From positions 1,012,001 to 1,076,000 of the forward strand of contig JADJIQ010000005.1 of assembly GCA_016707005.1 (NCBI GenBank): 64,000 nt of DNA. The letters run 5' to 3'. This document shows, one piece after another, positions 55,539 to 63,370 of this stretch; the stretch's first letter is position 1, and each line of letters starts with the position of its first letter. Position numbers and translations under genes: made by a program. Source of the stretch: Ignavibacteria bacterium (lineage in GTDB: Bacteria > Bacteroidota > Ignavibacteria > Kapaibacteriales > Kapaibacteriaceae). The notes under the pieces were generated by a model, which had not been told where the DNA came from, searched no databases, and saw nothing but the letters and a program-made list of their open reading frames with translations.

Positions 55539-56272
55539 TCCACCACCGGAATGAGTTTGCTGAAATCAGGCATGACCATTCTGAATTTCACGCCATCACT
55601 AAAAAGTACCTGTCTGCTCGCTACGACGGATCGACTAATCTGAAGGACCAGCTCCTCGCCGATTGTGCTTTGAGCAGCGAAGTCTGATGCACTGAATGAG
55701 ATTGAAGATCTACCGTCATCCTCGAAGGTCGCCGTTTTCAGAAGACGCAAAGTTCCATTGGCGGAATCATAAACCCGCGCAATCAACACCTCGTCTGGTC
55801 GAATTTCAGGTGCAAAACTGACAACAAGTCCTTCTGTCTTCGATGCAGCAGGATTACCCTCAACACTCGTGAGTTGTCCTAGCGAAAAACTCGTGGAACT
55901 TCGAAAGTTTCTTGGACTGCGATATGCTATTGTAAGACTGTCAACCGAGGTTGATAGGTACAGCTTCTCTGGCGTACCTCGAAATGGAAATCCGTACAGG
56001 AGATTTCGAGATTCACCATTCACAACCAAAGTAGCTCCGTCGATCTGTTCAACTTCATATCCATGAAGACTCGAAGTAGCCTTCATTGTGACCGCCCAGC
56101 GGTTGTCTAACTCTTCGTATTCGGCGAAAACTGATAGTAAGACACGTGGATAGATGTCTATTTGATTATCCACCCCAACAGAGTTCGGATCATCGAGCGT
56201 CCCTACGTAATGGCTGCAAGATGACGTCAGAAAGCTCAGTGATAAGGAAAGGAAGACAATGAGGCCCTTCAT
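55535..56272 (-). CDS. Lipoprotein of unknown function
   Basis: A 245-residue lipoprotein: signal MKGLIVFLSLSLSFLTSSC with the cysteine at residue 19, followed by a beta-rich mature domain (RVLLSVFAEYEELDNRWAV, LVVSFAPEIRPDEVLIARV) with no motif I know. First gene of a four-gene operon (lipoprotein > barrel > DUF3817 > GNAT), lying just downstream of tRNA-Asn and its terminator. Presumed outer-membrane partner of the next gene. Confidence 0.65.
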   Translation of the reverse strand: MKGLIVFLSLSLSFLTSSCSHYVGTLDDPNSVGVDNQIDIYPRVLLSVFAEYEELDNRWAVTMKATSSLHGYEVEQIDGATLVVNGESRNLLYGFPFRGTPEKLYLSTSVDSLTIAYRSPRNFRSSTSFSLGQLTSVEGNPAASKTEGLVVSFAPEIRPDEVLIARVYDSANGTLRLLKTATFEDDGRSSISFSASDFAAQSTIGEELVLQISRSVVASRQVLFSDGVKFRMVMPDFSKLIPVVE

Positions 56273-56285
56273 TTTGATCCCTCCG

Positions 56286-56322
56286 AAAACAAAAAACGGC
56301 CAGAAACATGTGTCTCTGACCG
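56286..56322 (-). terminator. Rho-independent terminator of tRNA-Asn
   Basis: On the minus strand CGGTCAGAGAC pairs with GTTTCTGGCCG (11 bp, two G-U pairs) around a 4-nt loop, followed by TTTTTTGTTTT. Confidence 0.85.
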
Positions 56323-56329
56323 GATCGTG

Positions 56330-56403
56330 CTCCGCAGCAGGGACTTGAACCCCGGACCCTCTGATTAACAGTCAGATGCTCTAACCAGCTGAGCTACTGC
56401 GGA
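56330..56403 (-). tRNA. tRNA-Asn (anticodon GTT)
   Basis: The minus strand folds as a 74-nt cloverleaf: acceptor TCCGCAG/CTGCGGA, D arm with AGCTCAGCTGGTTAGAGC, anticodon loop CTGTTAA (anticodon GTT), T arm GGTTCAAGTCC, discriminator G. CCA is not encoded. A terminator follows at 56286-56322. Confidence 0.96.
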
Positions 56404-56452
56404 ATGAGGACTGCGAATATACGGGTTCCTCCAAAACCCACAAAACCGCTTC

Positions 56453-56516
56453 GTAACGTCGTAACGTCGTAACGTCGTAACGTCGTAACCCCGTAACCCC
56501 GTAACCCCGTAACTTC
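56453..56516. repeat. 8-bp tandem array upstream of recO
   Basis: Eight octamers in register: four GTAACGTC, three GTAACCCC and a last GTAACTTC, ending 5 bp before the recO ATG. It shares the GTAAC core with the array at 37541. It lies in the 118-bp gap between tRNA-Asn and recO, so any recO promoter is next to or within it. Confidence 0.95.
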
Positions 56517-56521
56517 CTCCC

Positions 56522-57223
56522 ATGATCGTCTCTTCCGAAGCCATTGTCCTGCATTCGCGCCGTTTTGGGGATTCTTCGCGGATCGTGACGTTGTATTCTG
56601 CCGAATTGGGGAAGGTAACGGTGGTTGCCAAGGGCGCTCGGACAATGAAATCATCGTTTGGGGCGGCCTTGGAGCCCCTTTCCCATGTTCGATGCACGAT
56701 CTATCACGGACGGAACAAGGAGCTCCATACGCTTTCGGCAGCAGAGACGGTTAGGGCCAGAAAGCGGGTAGGGGGCTCTCTTGACCTTCTTCGTGCCGGC
56801 CTATTGATGTGCGACGCGTTGGTGCGCACCCAGACGCAGGAACAGCCCGATAAACGGGTCTTTGACCTTATTGCGGATGCGTTGGAACGTCTGGAAACGG
56901 CCGAAGAAAACGATGCCTACAGCGTGAGTCTCTTCATGCGTCTCGCGCTGGCGGAGATCATGGGCTTTGGACTGCCGGGCTCGCCATCACCCGTAAGTGG
57001 GGTGGTGCGTGTTGGGGTCACCGATGGCGTTGCTCGGATCGATGGAGAAGACGGACTCCGCCTGGCCCATTCTGTGTATGCCCACGTTCTTGCGGCTCTC
57101 GCTGGTGAACTCCGAGAGATACCGGAACATGATCAGTTGGAACTCGAGGGTTTCCTCTCACTTTATTTTTCGCATCATCTGGATAAGCGCATTCCTTCGA
57201 ACGCTTTCAATGCCATGCGATGA
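56522..57223 (+). CDS. recO: DNA repair protein RecO
   Basis: Recombination mediator of 233 residues that loads RecA with RecR. The N-terminal OB-fold shows SSEAIVLHSRRFGDSSRIVT and KVTVVAKGARTMKSSFGAAL; the rest is helical with LRAGLLMCDALVRTQTQEQP. No CxxC zinc site is seen. ATG 56522 lacks a Shine-Dalgarno; the upstream region is the octamer array. Followed 17 bp later by the CNNM/CorC-type gene. Confidence 0.92.
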   Translation: MIVSSEAIVLHSRRFGDSSRIVTLYSAELGKVTVVAKGARTMKSSFGAALEPLSHVRCTIYHGRNKELHTLSAAETVRARKRVGGSLDLLRAGLLMCDALVRTQTQEQPDKRVFDLIADALERLETAEENDAYSVSLFMRLALAEIMGFGLPGSPSPVSGVVRVGVTDGVARIDGEDGLRLAHSVYAHVLAALAGELREIPEHDQLELEGFLSLYFSHHLDKRIPSNAFNAMR

Positions 57224-57240
57224 ACCCCGTATATTGAACG

Positions 57241-58539
57241 ATGGCTTGGAATATTGCGCTGACGCTGTTTTTTGTGTTTCTCAACGGATTCTTCGTTGCG
57301 GCTGAGTTCGCTATCGTTAAGGTCCGCGCGTCGCAGATCGAACTCAAGGCTCGCGAAGGAAACTTCCTTGCCGGTATCGCCAAACATATCCTTGAGCATC
57401 TCGATTCCTACCTGAGTGCCTCACAGCTTGGGATCACGCTCGCCTCGCTTGGACTTGGCTGGATAGGAGAGAGCGTCGTGTCCACCATCGTAAGCGACGC
57501 TGCTCACATGATGGGCATCAACATCGATGCAGCCGTCCTTCACACGATCTCTGTTGTGATCGCCTTTGCCATCATCACGGTCTTGCACATCGTTGTTGGC
57601 GAACAAGCTCCGAAGACGTACGCTATTCGTCGGTCCGAATCTGTAACGCTTGCCGTTGCAATTCCGATGCGCGTGTTCTTCATCGTGTTCCGTCCGGTGA
57701 TCTTCGTCCTCAACTGGATGTCGAACGCCATGCTGAGCATGGTCGGCATCGAACCCGCAACGGAGCACGACGTACATTCTCCTGAAGAGCTCCGCTACCT
57801 GATCGCAGAAAGTTCTAAGCAGGGGGCTTTGGAGTTCTCTGAACGTGAGTTGATCGAGAACGTCTTTGAATTCACGGAAACCACGGCCGACCAGGTGATG
57901 GTGCCACGGTCGAAGATCGTTGCCCTCGATAGTACGCTGCCTGTGGATGCATTGCTCGACCGTGTGATGAATGAAGGCTATTCGAGATTGCCGGTCTACC
58001 GTGGTTCCATCGACAACATCGTTGGGATCGTCTATGCAAAGGACCTTCTCACACTGATGCATCACAAGGACCTCATCATCCTGCAGGATATTCTGCATGC
58101 CCCCTACGTGGTTCAAGAAGATGTGAAGATAAAACGCCTTCTTCGTGATATGCAGCGCGATAAGGTTCACATGGCCGTGGTGATCGATGAGTTCGGCGGT
58201 ACGGCAGGTATGCTTACGCTAGAAGACATCATCGAAGAACTCGTTGGAAGTATTCAAGATGAGTATGACGACGAAGCACCACTTGTAGAGCGGCACACGT
58301 CCGGCTCCTATGAGCTTGATGCGGCCATTCATATCGACGAAGCAAACGACATGTTGCCCATTGCGCTTCCTGAGAGCGATGACTATGAAACGCTTGGCGG
58401 ACTGATCAACGTGCAGGCCGGACGTATTCCGAACGTAGGGGATGTGGTGATGTTGGACGACTATGTCTGTACGATCCTCGAGAGCTCGCCCCGTCGAGTT
58501 GAGCGCGTGAGACTCGTAGCAAGGTCTGTTGCATCATGA
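57241..58539 (+). CDS. CNNM/CorC-type (HlyC/CorC family) membrane protein
   Basis: A 432-residue protein of the DUF21-CBS-CBS-CorC_HlyC type, linked to magnesium or cobalt efflux and often annotated as hemolysin. The N-terminal DUF21 membrane domain (about 1-190) has FVAAEFAIVKVRASQIE and SASQLGITLASLGLGWIGES. Two CBS domains follow (MVPRSKIVALDS and GIVYAKDLLTLM), with VVIDEFGGTAGMLTLEDIIE joining to the C-terminal domain (LGGLINVQAGRIPNVGD). It overlaps the esterase gene by 4 bp. Confidence 0.93.
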   Translation: MAWNIALTLFFVFLNGFFVAAEFAIVKVRASQIELKAREGNFLAGIAKHILEHLDSYLSASQLGITLASLGLGWIGESVVSTIVSDAAHMMGINIDAAVLHTISVVIAFAIITVLHIVVGEQAPKTYAIRRSESVTLAVAIPMRVFFIVFRPVIFVLNWMSNAMLSMVGIEPATEHDVHSPEELRYLIAESSKQGALEFSERELIENVFEFTETTADQVMVPRSKIVALDSTLPVDALLDRVMNEGYSRLPVYRGSIDNIVGIVYAKDLLTLMHHKDLIILQDILHAPYVVQEDVKIKRLLRDMQRDKVHMAVVIDEFGGTAGMLTLEDIIEELVGSIQDEYDDEAPLVERHTSGSYELDAAIHIDEANDMLPIALPESDDYETLGGLINVQAGRIPNVGDVVMLDDYVCTILESSPRRVERVRLVARSVAS

Positions 58540-59864
58540 TCCGTCGCGCTGCTGTCCTACTCGCCGGCGCCCTTCTGATCTCATCCTGCGCGTCGGTTCC
58601 TTCGCGTATCGCATCACTGAAGTCGTGCCCTAACGTAGCACCCGTCACCACGATGAAGGTGCCGTATCCGATCATCCTTTTGCATGGACTCGGACAGAAG
58701 GCCGATGTGTGGCATGGAAGTGCAACGCAGTACTTCTCCAAGGATCTTGGCCTTTCCTACGGAGGTGATCTCCGCGTTGATAGCAACGGGCAATTGAACA
58801 CGGCATCACCACGTGGTGGTGATGCAGACTTTTATACCGTTGCATTCTCTGACCCTCATGACTCTGTAAACGCATGGAGAGATGAACTGGATCTGTGCAT
58901 TCAACATGTGTTGAAGCAAACTGGAGCTGATCGTGTGATCCTCGTTGGCTATAGCATGGGAGGGCTGGCGGCTCGCGCCTACCTTGTGAAGAGATTCACA
59001 GACCATCATGTGAAACGACTCATCACGATAGGAACGCCCCATCTCGGGTCTCCCTACGCCCGCATCTGGTCATGGAAGACCGAGATGGAGCAATGTGTTC
59101 GTGAACAGAACATCGTCATCGCTCAGCCGTGCAAGGCAGCTCTTGCAGCTATTCAAGGGGCTGAGGGTGATGTACCCTTCAACGCGCCGGCAGTGAGAGA
59201 TCTCCGACGTCCCGAAGATGGTGGCGAGTTCTTACGAAGACTATCGAAGTATGCTCACCCGCTCGATGTGGAATATGTGAGCGTGATCGGAGACGTAGAT
59301 GTTCTTGACGAGGTGAAAAATCTCAGAGAAGGTGCTGTTCAAGAGTTGCTTCGCAAGGTTCTCTCTGTTGGAGGTGGGTCCTTTGCAGAACTGTTTGAAG
59401 CCGGAGACGGTGTTGTGAGCACGAAGAGTCAGGACATCATGAACATAGAGTACTTCACCGTGGACAGATCGCGTCGGCGCGCCGCTCGCGTTGTGAACGT
59501 TGGAAGCGTTCATGTTGATCATCTTGCAAAAAGCTCTGATGTTCAACGTATGGTTCTGGAAGACAAGGCTGAGTTCAAAGGGGCTTCTGTCTGTCTCGTC
59601 AACGGAGAACCTACGCTTCTCGTAGACGTTGCAGACCATATCCCTGCCCTCTGTGAGGTGTCGGTTGATATTGTTGGTGTACAAACACCACGCAAGGTAT
59701 CAAGGCGTGGAAGCGCAGTACTCTGCAGAACGCAGGACGGCATTGTTGCTAGATTCTTCGTCCCGCTCACAGGCGTTCCGTTGGACGGCGCCGAACCCTA
59801 TTCATTGAAGATCACCATCACCAATACGTTTGGGTATACAACCACGTCTTCCATTGCCTGGTAA
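58536..59864 (+). CDS. Lipoprotein alpha/beta-hydrolase (lipase/esterase-like)
   Basis: A 442-residue lipoprotein; signal MIRRAAVLLAGALLISSC with lipobox SSC at residue 18. The hydrolase domain opens with PIILLHGLGQKADVWHG (oxyanion HG) and has the nucleophile elbow GYSMGGLAARAYL, as in LCAT/PGAP1/lipase-class enzymes, then GTPHLGSPYA. Catalytic Asp and His are less certain; GDGVVS and NVGSVHVDHL in the C-terminal half are candidates. A beta-rich tail follows. The substrate (lipid or wax ester) is unknown. Confidence 0.82.
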   Translation: MIRRAAVLLAGALLISSCASVPSRIASLKSCPNVAPVTTMKVPYPIILLHGLGQKADVWHGSATQYFSKDLGLSYGGDLRVDSNGQLNTASPRGGDADFYTVAFSDPHDSVNAWRDELDLCIQHVLKQTGADRVILVGYSMGGLAARAYLVKRFTDHHVKRLITIGTPHLGSPYARIWSWKTEMEQCVREQNIVIAQPCKAALAAIQGAEGDVPFNAPAVRDLRRPEDGGEFLRRLSKYAHPLDVEYVSVIGDVDVLDEVKNLREGAVQELLRKVLSVGGGSFAELFEAGDGVVSTKSQDIMNIEYFTVDRSRRRAARVVNVGSVHVDHLAKSSDVQRMVLEDKAEFKGASVCLVNGEPTLLVDVADHIPALCEVSVDIVGVQTPRKVSRRGSAVLCRTQDGIVARFFVPLTGVPLDGAEPYSLKITITNTFGYTTTSSIAW

Positions 59865-59865
59865 G

Positions 59866-59904
59866 AAAAATGCCGGACCCATCATCGATGGATCCGGCAT
59901 TTCA
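59866..59904. terminator. Bidirectional terminator between convergent genes
   Basis: Arms AAATGCCGGA (59868-59877) and TCCGGCATTT (59893-59902) with an inner CCATC/GATGG stem. A-run on one side and T-run on the other fit termination of both the esterase and the T9SS cargo transcript. Confidence 0.8.
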
Positions 59905-59923
59905 TAGAGTCTTTACGGTATGC

Positions 59924-60619
59924 TTATCTGGCAAGCATGAGTGGCTTGGTGTCCGTGAAACCTGGAGCAGACATCACAACATAGTAGAGCGATGAGCTCA
60001 TGTTGTGATCCTTGGTATTCATTGCTACAGTGTGTTCGCCCGACGGAAGAACATCGTTCACAAGAGTAGCAACAACGTTGCCCACCAGGTCTACAACGCG
60101 AACAGTTACAAGAGCGGTCTCGCGTGTTGTGAACGACAGGGTTGCACGGTCGAAGACCGGATTCGGGGCAACCTCGCCAAGTTCAAATGCAGATGTCGTG
60201 GTACCGTTGAGTCCGGCAACGCCTTCGTTACCACCCGTTTGGGTGTTCACTTGGAACGCACGTTGCTCAACCACAACACGTATCGGAGCTGAAACCACAG
60301 TGGCACACGGGTTGGACATCTTTACAGTGTAGACGCCATTCATGTCCTCACTGGCTGCGGAATAGCGCAGGTCCTGAGTGGTTTCATTCGGGATGGCAAC
60401 GCCATCTTTGAACCATTGGATGCGATAATAACTCACATCTTGGCCCTTATTGACGGTCAGGAGGAACTCGCCTCCGGCCGGCATCCGCTTCATTGTTGCA
60501 CCCTTGGCGCCATCAACATCTGCTTGGCGCGGGGTAGGGAGAATACGGACGGAGATACCAGCCGATGCCATGGTGGCTACGGCTATAAATACGGCGATGG
60601 TGGTGATTACGCTACGCAT
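59924..60619 (-). CDS. Small T9SS cargo protein with Ig-like domain
   Basis: A 231-residue secreted protein; ATG 60619 begins signal MRSVITTIAVFIAVATMASA. An Ig-like domain (about 40-130: YYRIQWFKDGVAIPNETTQ, NGVYTVKMSNPCATVV) is followed by a T9SS sorting domain (GEVAPNPVFDRATLSF and SGEHTVAMNTKDHN) ending TKPLMLAR. The longer frame to 60700 would run into the lpxB start region. Divergent from lpxB. Role unknown, probably cell-surface or matrix. Confidence 0.82.
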   Translation of the reverse strand: MRSVITTIAVFIAVATMASAGISVRILPTPRQADVDGAKGATMKRMPAGGEFLLTVNKGQDVSYYRIQWFKDGVAIPNETTQDLRYSAASEDMNGVYTVKMSNPCATVVSAPIRVVVEQRAFQVNTQTGGNEGVAGLNGTTTSAFELGEVAPNPVFDRATLSFTTRETALVTVRVVDLVGNVVATLVNDVLPSGEHTVAMNTKDHNMSSSLYYVVMSAPGFTDTKPLMLAR

Positions 60620-60684
60620 GGGGATCCCTGTATTGGTCAGTGACTCTAATATACCGAGTTTGCAGTCATCATTTCTCGTGCCAA

Positions 60685-61800
60685 ATGCCACCCGACCCAA
60701 ACAGACCTACCAGAATCTTCATCACCGCCGGCGATCCCTCGGGGGATGCCCATGCTGCGCGGCTGATGGCCGAGATCCGAAAACGCATCCCAGATGTGGT
60801 TTTTGAGGGTTTTGGAGGCCCTGCGATGGAGCTGGAGGGTTTGCGTTCGTTAGCACATATCCGAGATCTGGCGGTAACAGGGTTCTGGGAGGTAGCGAAG
60901 CGCTATCGGTTCTTCCGCGACCTCATGAAGCGTTGTGAACGAGCAATTGAAAGATCTCGACCTGTTCTTTTTATCCCGGTGGATTATCCTGGCTTCAATC
61001 TGCGCCTTGCGGCCAAGGTTCGCAGCCATAGGCTTCGAGTAGCATGGTATATCGCGCCGCAATTGTGGGCCTGGGGCGAAAAACGCGCCAAGGACCTGGC
61101 GGCGGCCGTCGATCGTCTGCTTGTTGTGTTCCCGTTTGAAGTTGAGTTCTTCTCCCGACACGGCATACGTGCGGAATACGTTGGACACCCATTGTCAGAG
61201 TCGATCGATCCGGTCTATGCTCCCACGAGATCGGCAACAGAGGTCTTGCTGATGCCTGGGTCGAGGAAACAAGAAGTGCTTCATCACAGTCCGCTTCTTG
61301 CCGAAACCATCAATAGGCTTCAACGCACGCGGCCCGACCTCACGTTCGTTGTTGCACAAGCTCGCAACGTAGACCTACAAGCCCTTAAGCCCCTTATTGA
61401 TGTGGGAGCAACGATTTCCACGAATGCGGAGCGATCAATGGCCACGGCAACTGCGGGACTTATCAAGGCAGGCACGTCTACACTGGAAGCAGCGATGAGG
61501 GGGCTACCCTTCGCTACCTATTATCGCACGTCCATGCTGACGTATGAAGTAAGTAAGCGCCTCGTGAATGTCACCTCTGTAACGATGATGAATCTGCTCC
61601 TGAACAGGCCCGTGATCCATGAGTACATCCAAGGTGATGCCACCGCAAAAAACCTGGAACTGGAAGTGATCGATCTCGTGTCGAATGTTGACCGCCGTAT
61701 GGAGCTCACTCAGGCGATGAATGAGGTGCGTTCGCTGTTATCTGGGGGCGGAGCCAGTGCGAATGCCGCTACGATCATTGCCGAAATGGTGAACCGATGA
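60685..61800 (+). CDS. lpxB: Lipid-A-disaccharide synthase
   Basis: GT19 glycosyltransferase of 371 residues that joins UDP-2,3-diacylglucosamine to lipid X at the inner membrane. ATG 60685 gives MPPDPNRPTRIFITAGDPSGDAHAA, matching the family start (AGDPSGD). Later blocks are VDYPGFNLRLAAKVR, YIAPQLWAWGEKRAK, EYVGHPLSES, LMPGSRKQEVLHHSPLL and KAGTSTLEAA. First of an overlapping run lpxB > DUF374 > lpxK > C26 amidotransferase. Confidence 0.96.
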   Translation: MPPDPNRPTRIFITAGDPSGDAHAARLMAEIRKRIPDVVFEGFGGPAMELEGLRSLAHIRDLAVTGFWEVAKRYRFFRDLMKRCERAIERSRPVLFIPVDYPGFNLRLAAKVRSHRLRVAWYIAPQLWAWGEKRAKDLAAAVDRLLVVFPFEVEFFSRHGIRAEYVGHPLSESIDPVYAPTRSATEVLLMPGSRKQEVLHHSPLLAETINRLQRTRPDLTFVVAQARNVDLQALKPLIDVGATISTNAERSMATATAGLIKAGTSTLEAAMRGLPFATYYRTSMLTYEVSKRLVNVTSVTMMNLLLNRPVIHEYIQGDATAKNLELEVIDLVSNVDRRMELTQAMNEVRSLLSGGGASANAATIIAEMVNR

Positions 61801-62387
61801 AGTCGCGTGTTGCCTCGGTAGCCATCAGAGCGCTTGCTCGAACCTGGTCTATGCATGTCGAAGGCAGGTTCCCAACCGGACCATGCATTGTAGCGTTCTG
61901 GCATGGTGAGATGCTGCCGGTGTGGTTCGCATTCCGCGCGTTACGTCCGGTAGCGCTCGTAAGTCCAAGTACCGATGGAGCCATCCTTGCAGACCTGCTC
62001 ACCGATTGGGGATACACCGTGGTGAAGGGCTCATCTTCTCGAGGCGGGAAGGAGGCCCTGCAGATCATGGTAGAACAGGCTGCCAATAGCGTTGTCCTCA
62101 TCACACCGGATGGTCCGCGCGGTCCGGCCCATGTTGCAAAGCCCGGTGCCGTTATCGCTGCACATCGTGCCGGCGTGCCTCTCGTCCTCGTGCGGATGCG
62201 TGCAACACGAACAAAGGTCTTTGAGCGATCCTGGGACAGATTCCAACTTCCTCTTCCCTTCGCACAGATCACGCTTCATGTGTCGGCACCGATCGAAGTT
62301 CCGTCCTTCCTCACACGTGAGGAGATCGACGGGGTGATCGCTGATGTCACCGAACATCTGCATCGCTTGGGAAGTGTAACATGCTGA
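61797..62387 (+). CDS. DUF374 lysophospholipid/lauroyl acyltransferase-like protein
   Basis: A 196-residue protein of the DUF374/LPLAT class. CIVAFWHGEMLPVWFAFRAL, STDGAILADLLTDWGYTVVKGSSS, RGGKEALQIM and VLITPDGPRGPAHVAKPGAV are the typical blocks. Placed between lpxB and lpxK with 4- and 7-bp overlaps, it probably supplies a secondary acyl chain for lipid A, inferred from context. Acceptor not proven. Confidence 0.88.
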   Translation: MKSRVASVAIRALARTWSMHVEGRFPTGPCIVAFWHGEMLPVWFAFRALRPVALVSPSTDGAILADLLTDWGYTVVKGSSSRGGKEALQIMVEQAANSVVLITPDGPRGPAHVAKPGAVIAAHRAGVPLVLVRMRATRTKVFERSWDRFQLPLPFAQITLHVSAPIEVPSFLTREEIDGVIADVTEHLHRLGSVTC

Positions 62388-63370
62388 CACTGCTCTCAAA
62401 GGTCTATTGCGCCGTTGTTGCTCGACGCAATGCCGGCTATGATGCACAACGCAGACCTATCGCGCACGTAAGTGTCCCGGTGATCAGCGTTGGGAATATC
62501 TCCGTTGGCGGAACCGGTAAGACCCCTGTGGTGCAAGCCGTTGTACGCCAGCTTCAAACTCTCGGACTTCATCCGGCGATCGTCATGCGCGGATATCGAA
62601 GATCTTCAACGGGGCTCCTTGTTGTTCATGACGGAACCTCTACTCGTGCATCGGTTGCCGAGGCCGGAGACGAAGCCTATCTCCATGCCGTTTCGCTTGG
62701 CGTACCGGTTGTTGTCAGCAAGGACAAGGTCGAAGCGGCTACCTACGCCGCCACCACTATGCCATGTGATGTGATCGTTGTTGATGATGGCTTTCAACAT
62801 CGAGCGTTGCATCGCGATCTCGATGTTGTGCTTGTAGACCGACAGACCTTGACTGGTTCGCTTCTACCGTCAGGACGACTGCGCGAACCGCTTGCGTCTC
62901 TCTCAAGAGCAGATGTGGTGTTGTGTATGGGTGATGTTGATCCCGTTGAAGTGTTGCCCTACAAACAGAGCAGTGCACTCGCACTCTCATGTGCGGTTGA
63001 GGCACGCTCGGCAAGGTCGATCGCGAACGAATCGGTTGAGCTTGATCCTGGCGCAGAGGTTGTTGCCGTTGTCGGAATAGCCAGACCAGAGCGATTTCTT
63101 CGAACTCTCGAACAACTCGGATATCGTGTTGCGGAACAGGTGGTCTTCCCGGATCATCACCGATACACGAACAAGGACGTGGATCGTCTTTGCTCCGTAG
63201 CCGAATCACGGAAAGCCGTTCTTGTTACCACTGAAAAAGACCTTGTGAAACTTCGCCCGTACATGTTCGTTAACGGCGCCCAACGAGTGCCGATGTATGT
63301 GGTTTCGATACATGCCATTCTTCGGGACGATGCGTTCAGCGCATTGCTCAAACAAAGGACAACACGATGA
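62381..63370 (+). CDS. lpxK: Tetraacyldisaccharide 4'-kinase
   Basis: Membrane-associated P-loop kinase that phosphorylates the 4' position of the tetraacylated lipid A disaccharide, 329 residues. The Walker A region VGNISVGGTGKTPVVQAVV is visible, then IVMRGYRRSSTGLLVV, VIVVDDGFQHRALHRDLDVV and LVTTEKDLVKLRP. The ATG overlaps the DUF374 gene by 7 bp and the stop overlaps the next ATG by 4 bp. Confidence 0.95.
   Translation: MLTLLSKVYCAVVARRNAGYDAQRRPIAHVSVPVISVGNISVGGTGKTPVVQAVVRQLQTLGLHPAIVMRGYRRSSTGLLVVHDGTSTRASVAEAGDEAYLHAVSLGVPVVVSKDKVEAATYAATTMPCDVIVVDDGFQHRALHRDLDVVLVDRQTLTGSLLPSGRLREPLASLSRADVVLCMGDVDPVEVLPYKQSSALALSCAVEARSARSIANESVELDPGAEVVAVVGIARPERFLRTLEQLGYRVAEQVVFPDHHRYTNKDVDRLCSVAESRKAVLVTTEKDLVKLRPYMFVNGAQRVPMYVVSIHAILRDDAFSALLKQRTTR

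Noticed and set aside
57421..58170. 249-aa antisense frame over the CNNM/CorC-type gene
   Set aside because: Shadow of a gene with clear CBS and DUF21 motifs; composition rich in His, Asp and Arg without any fold signature.
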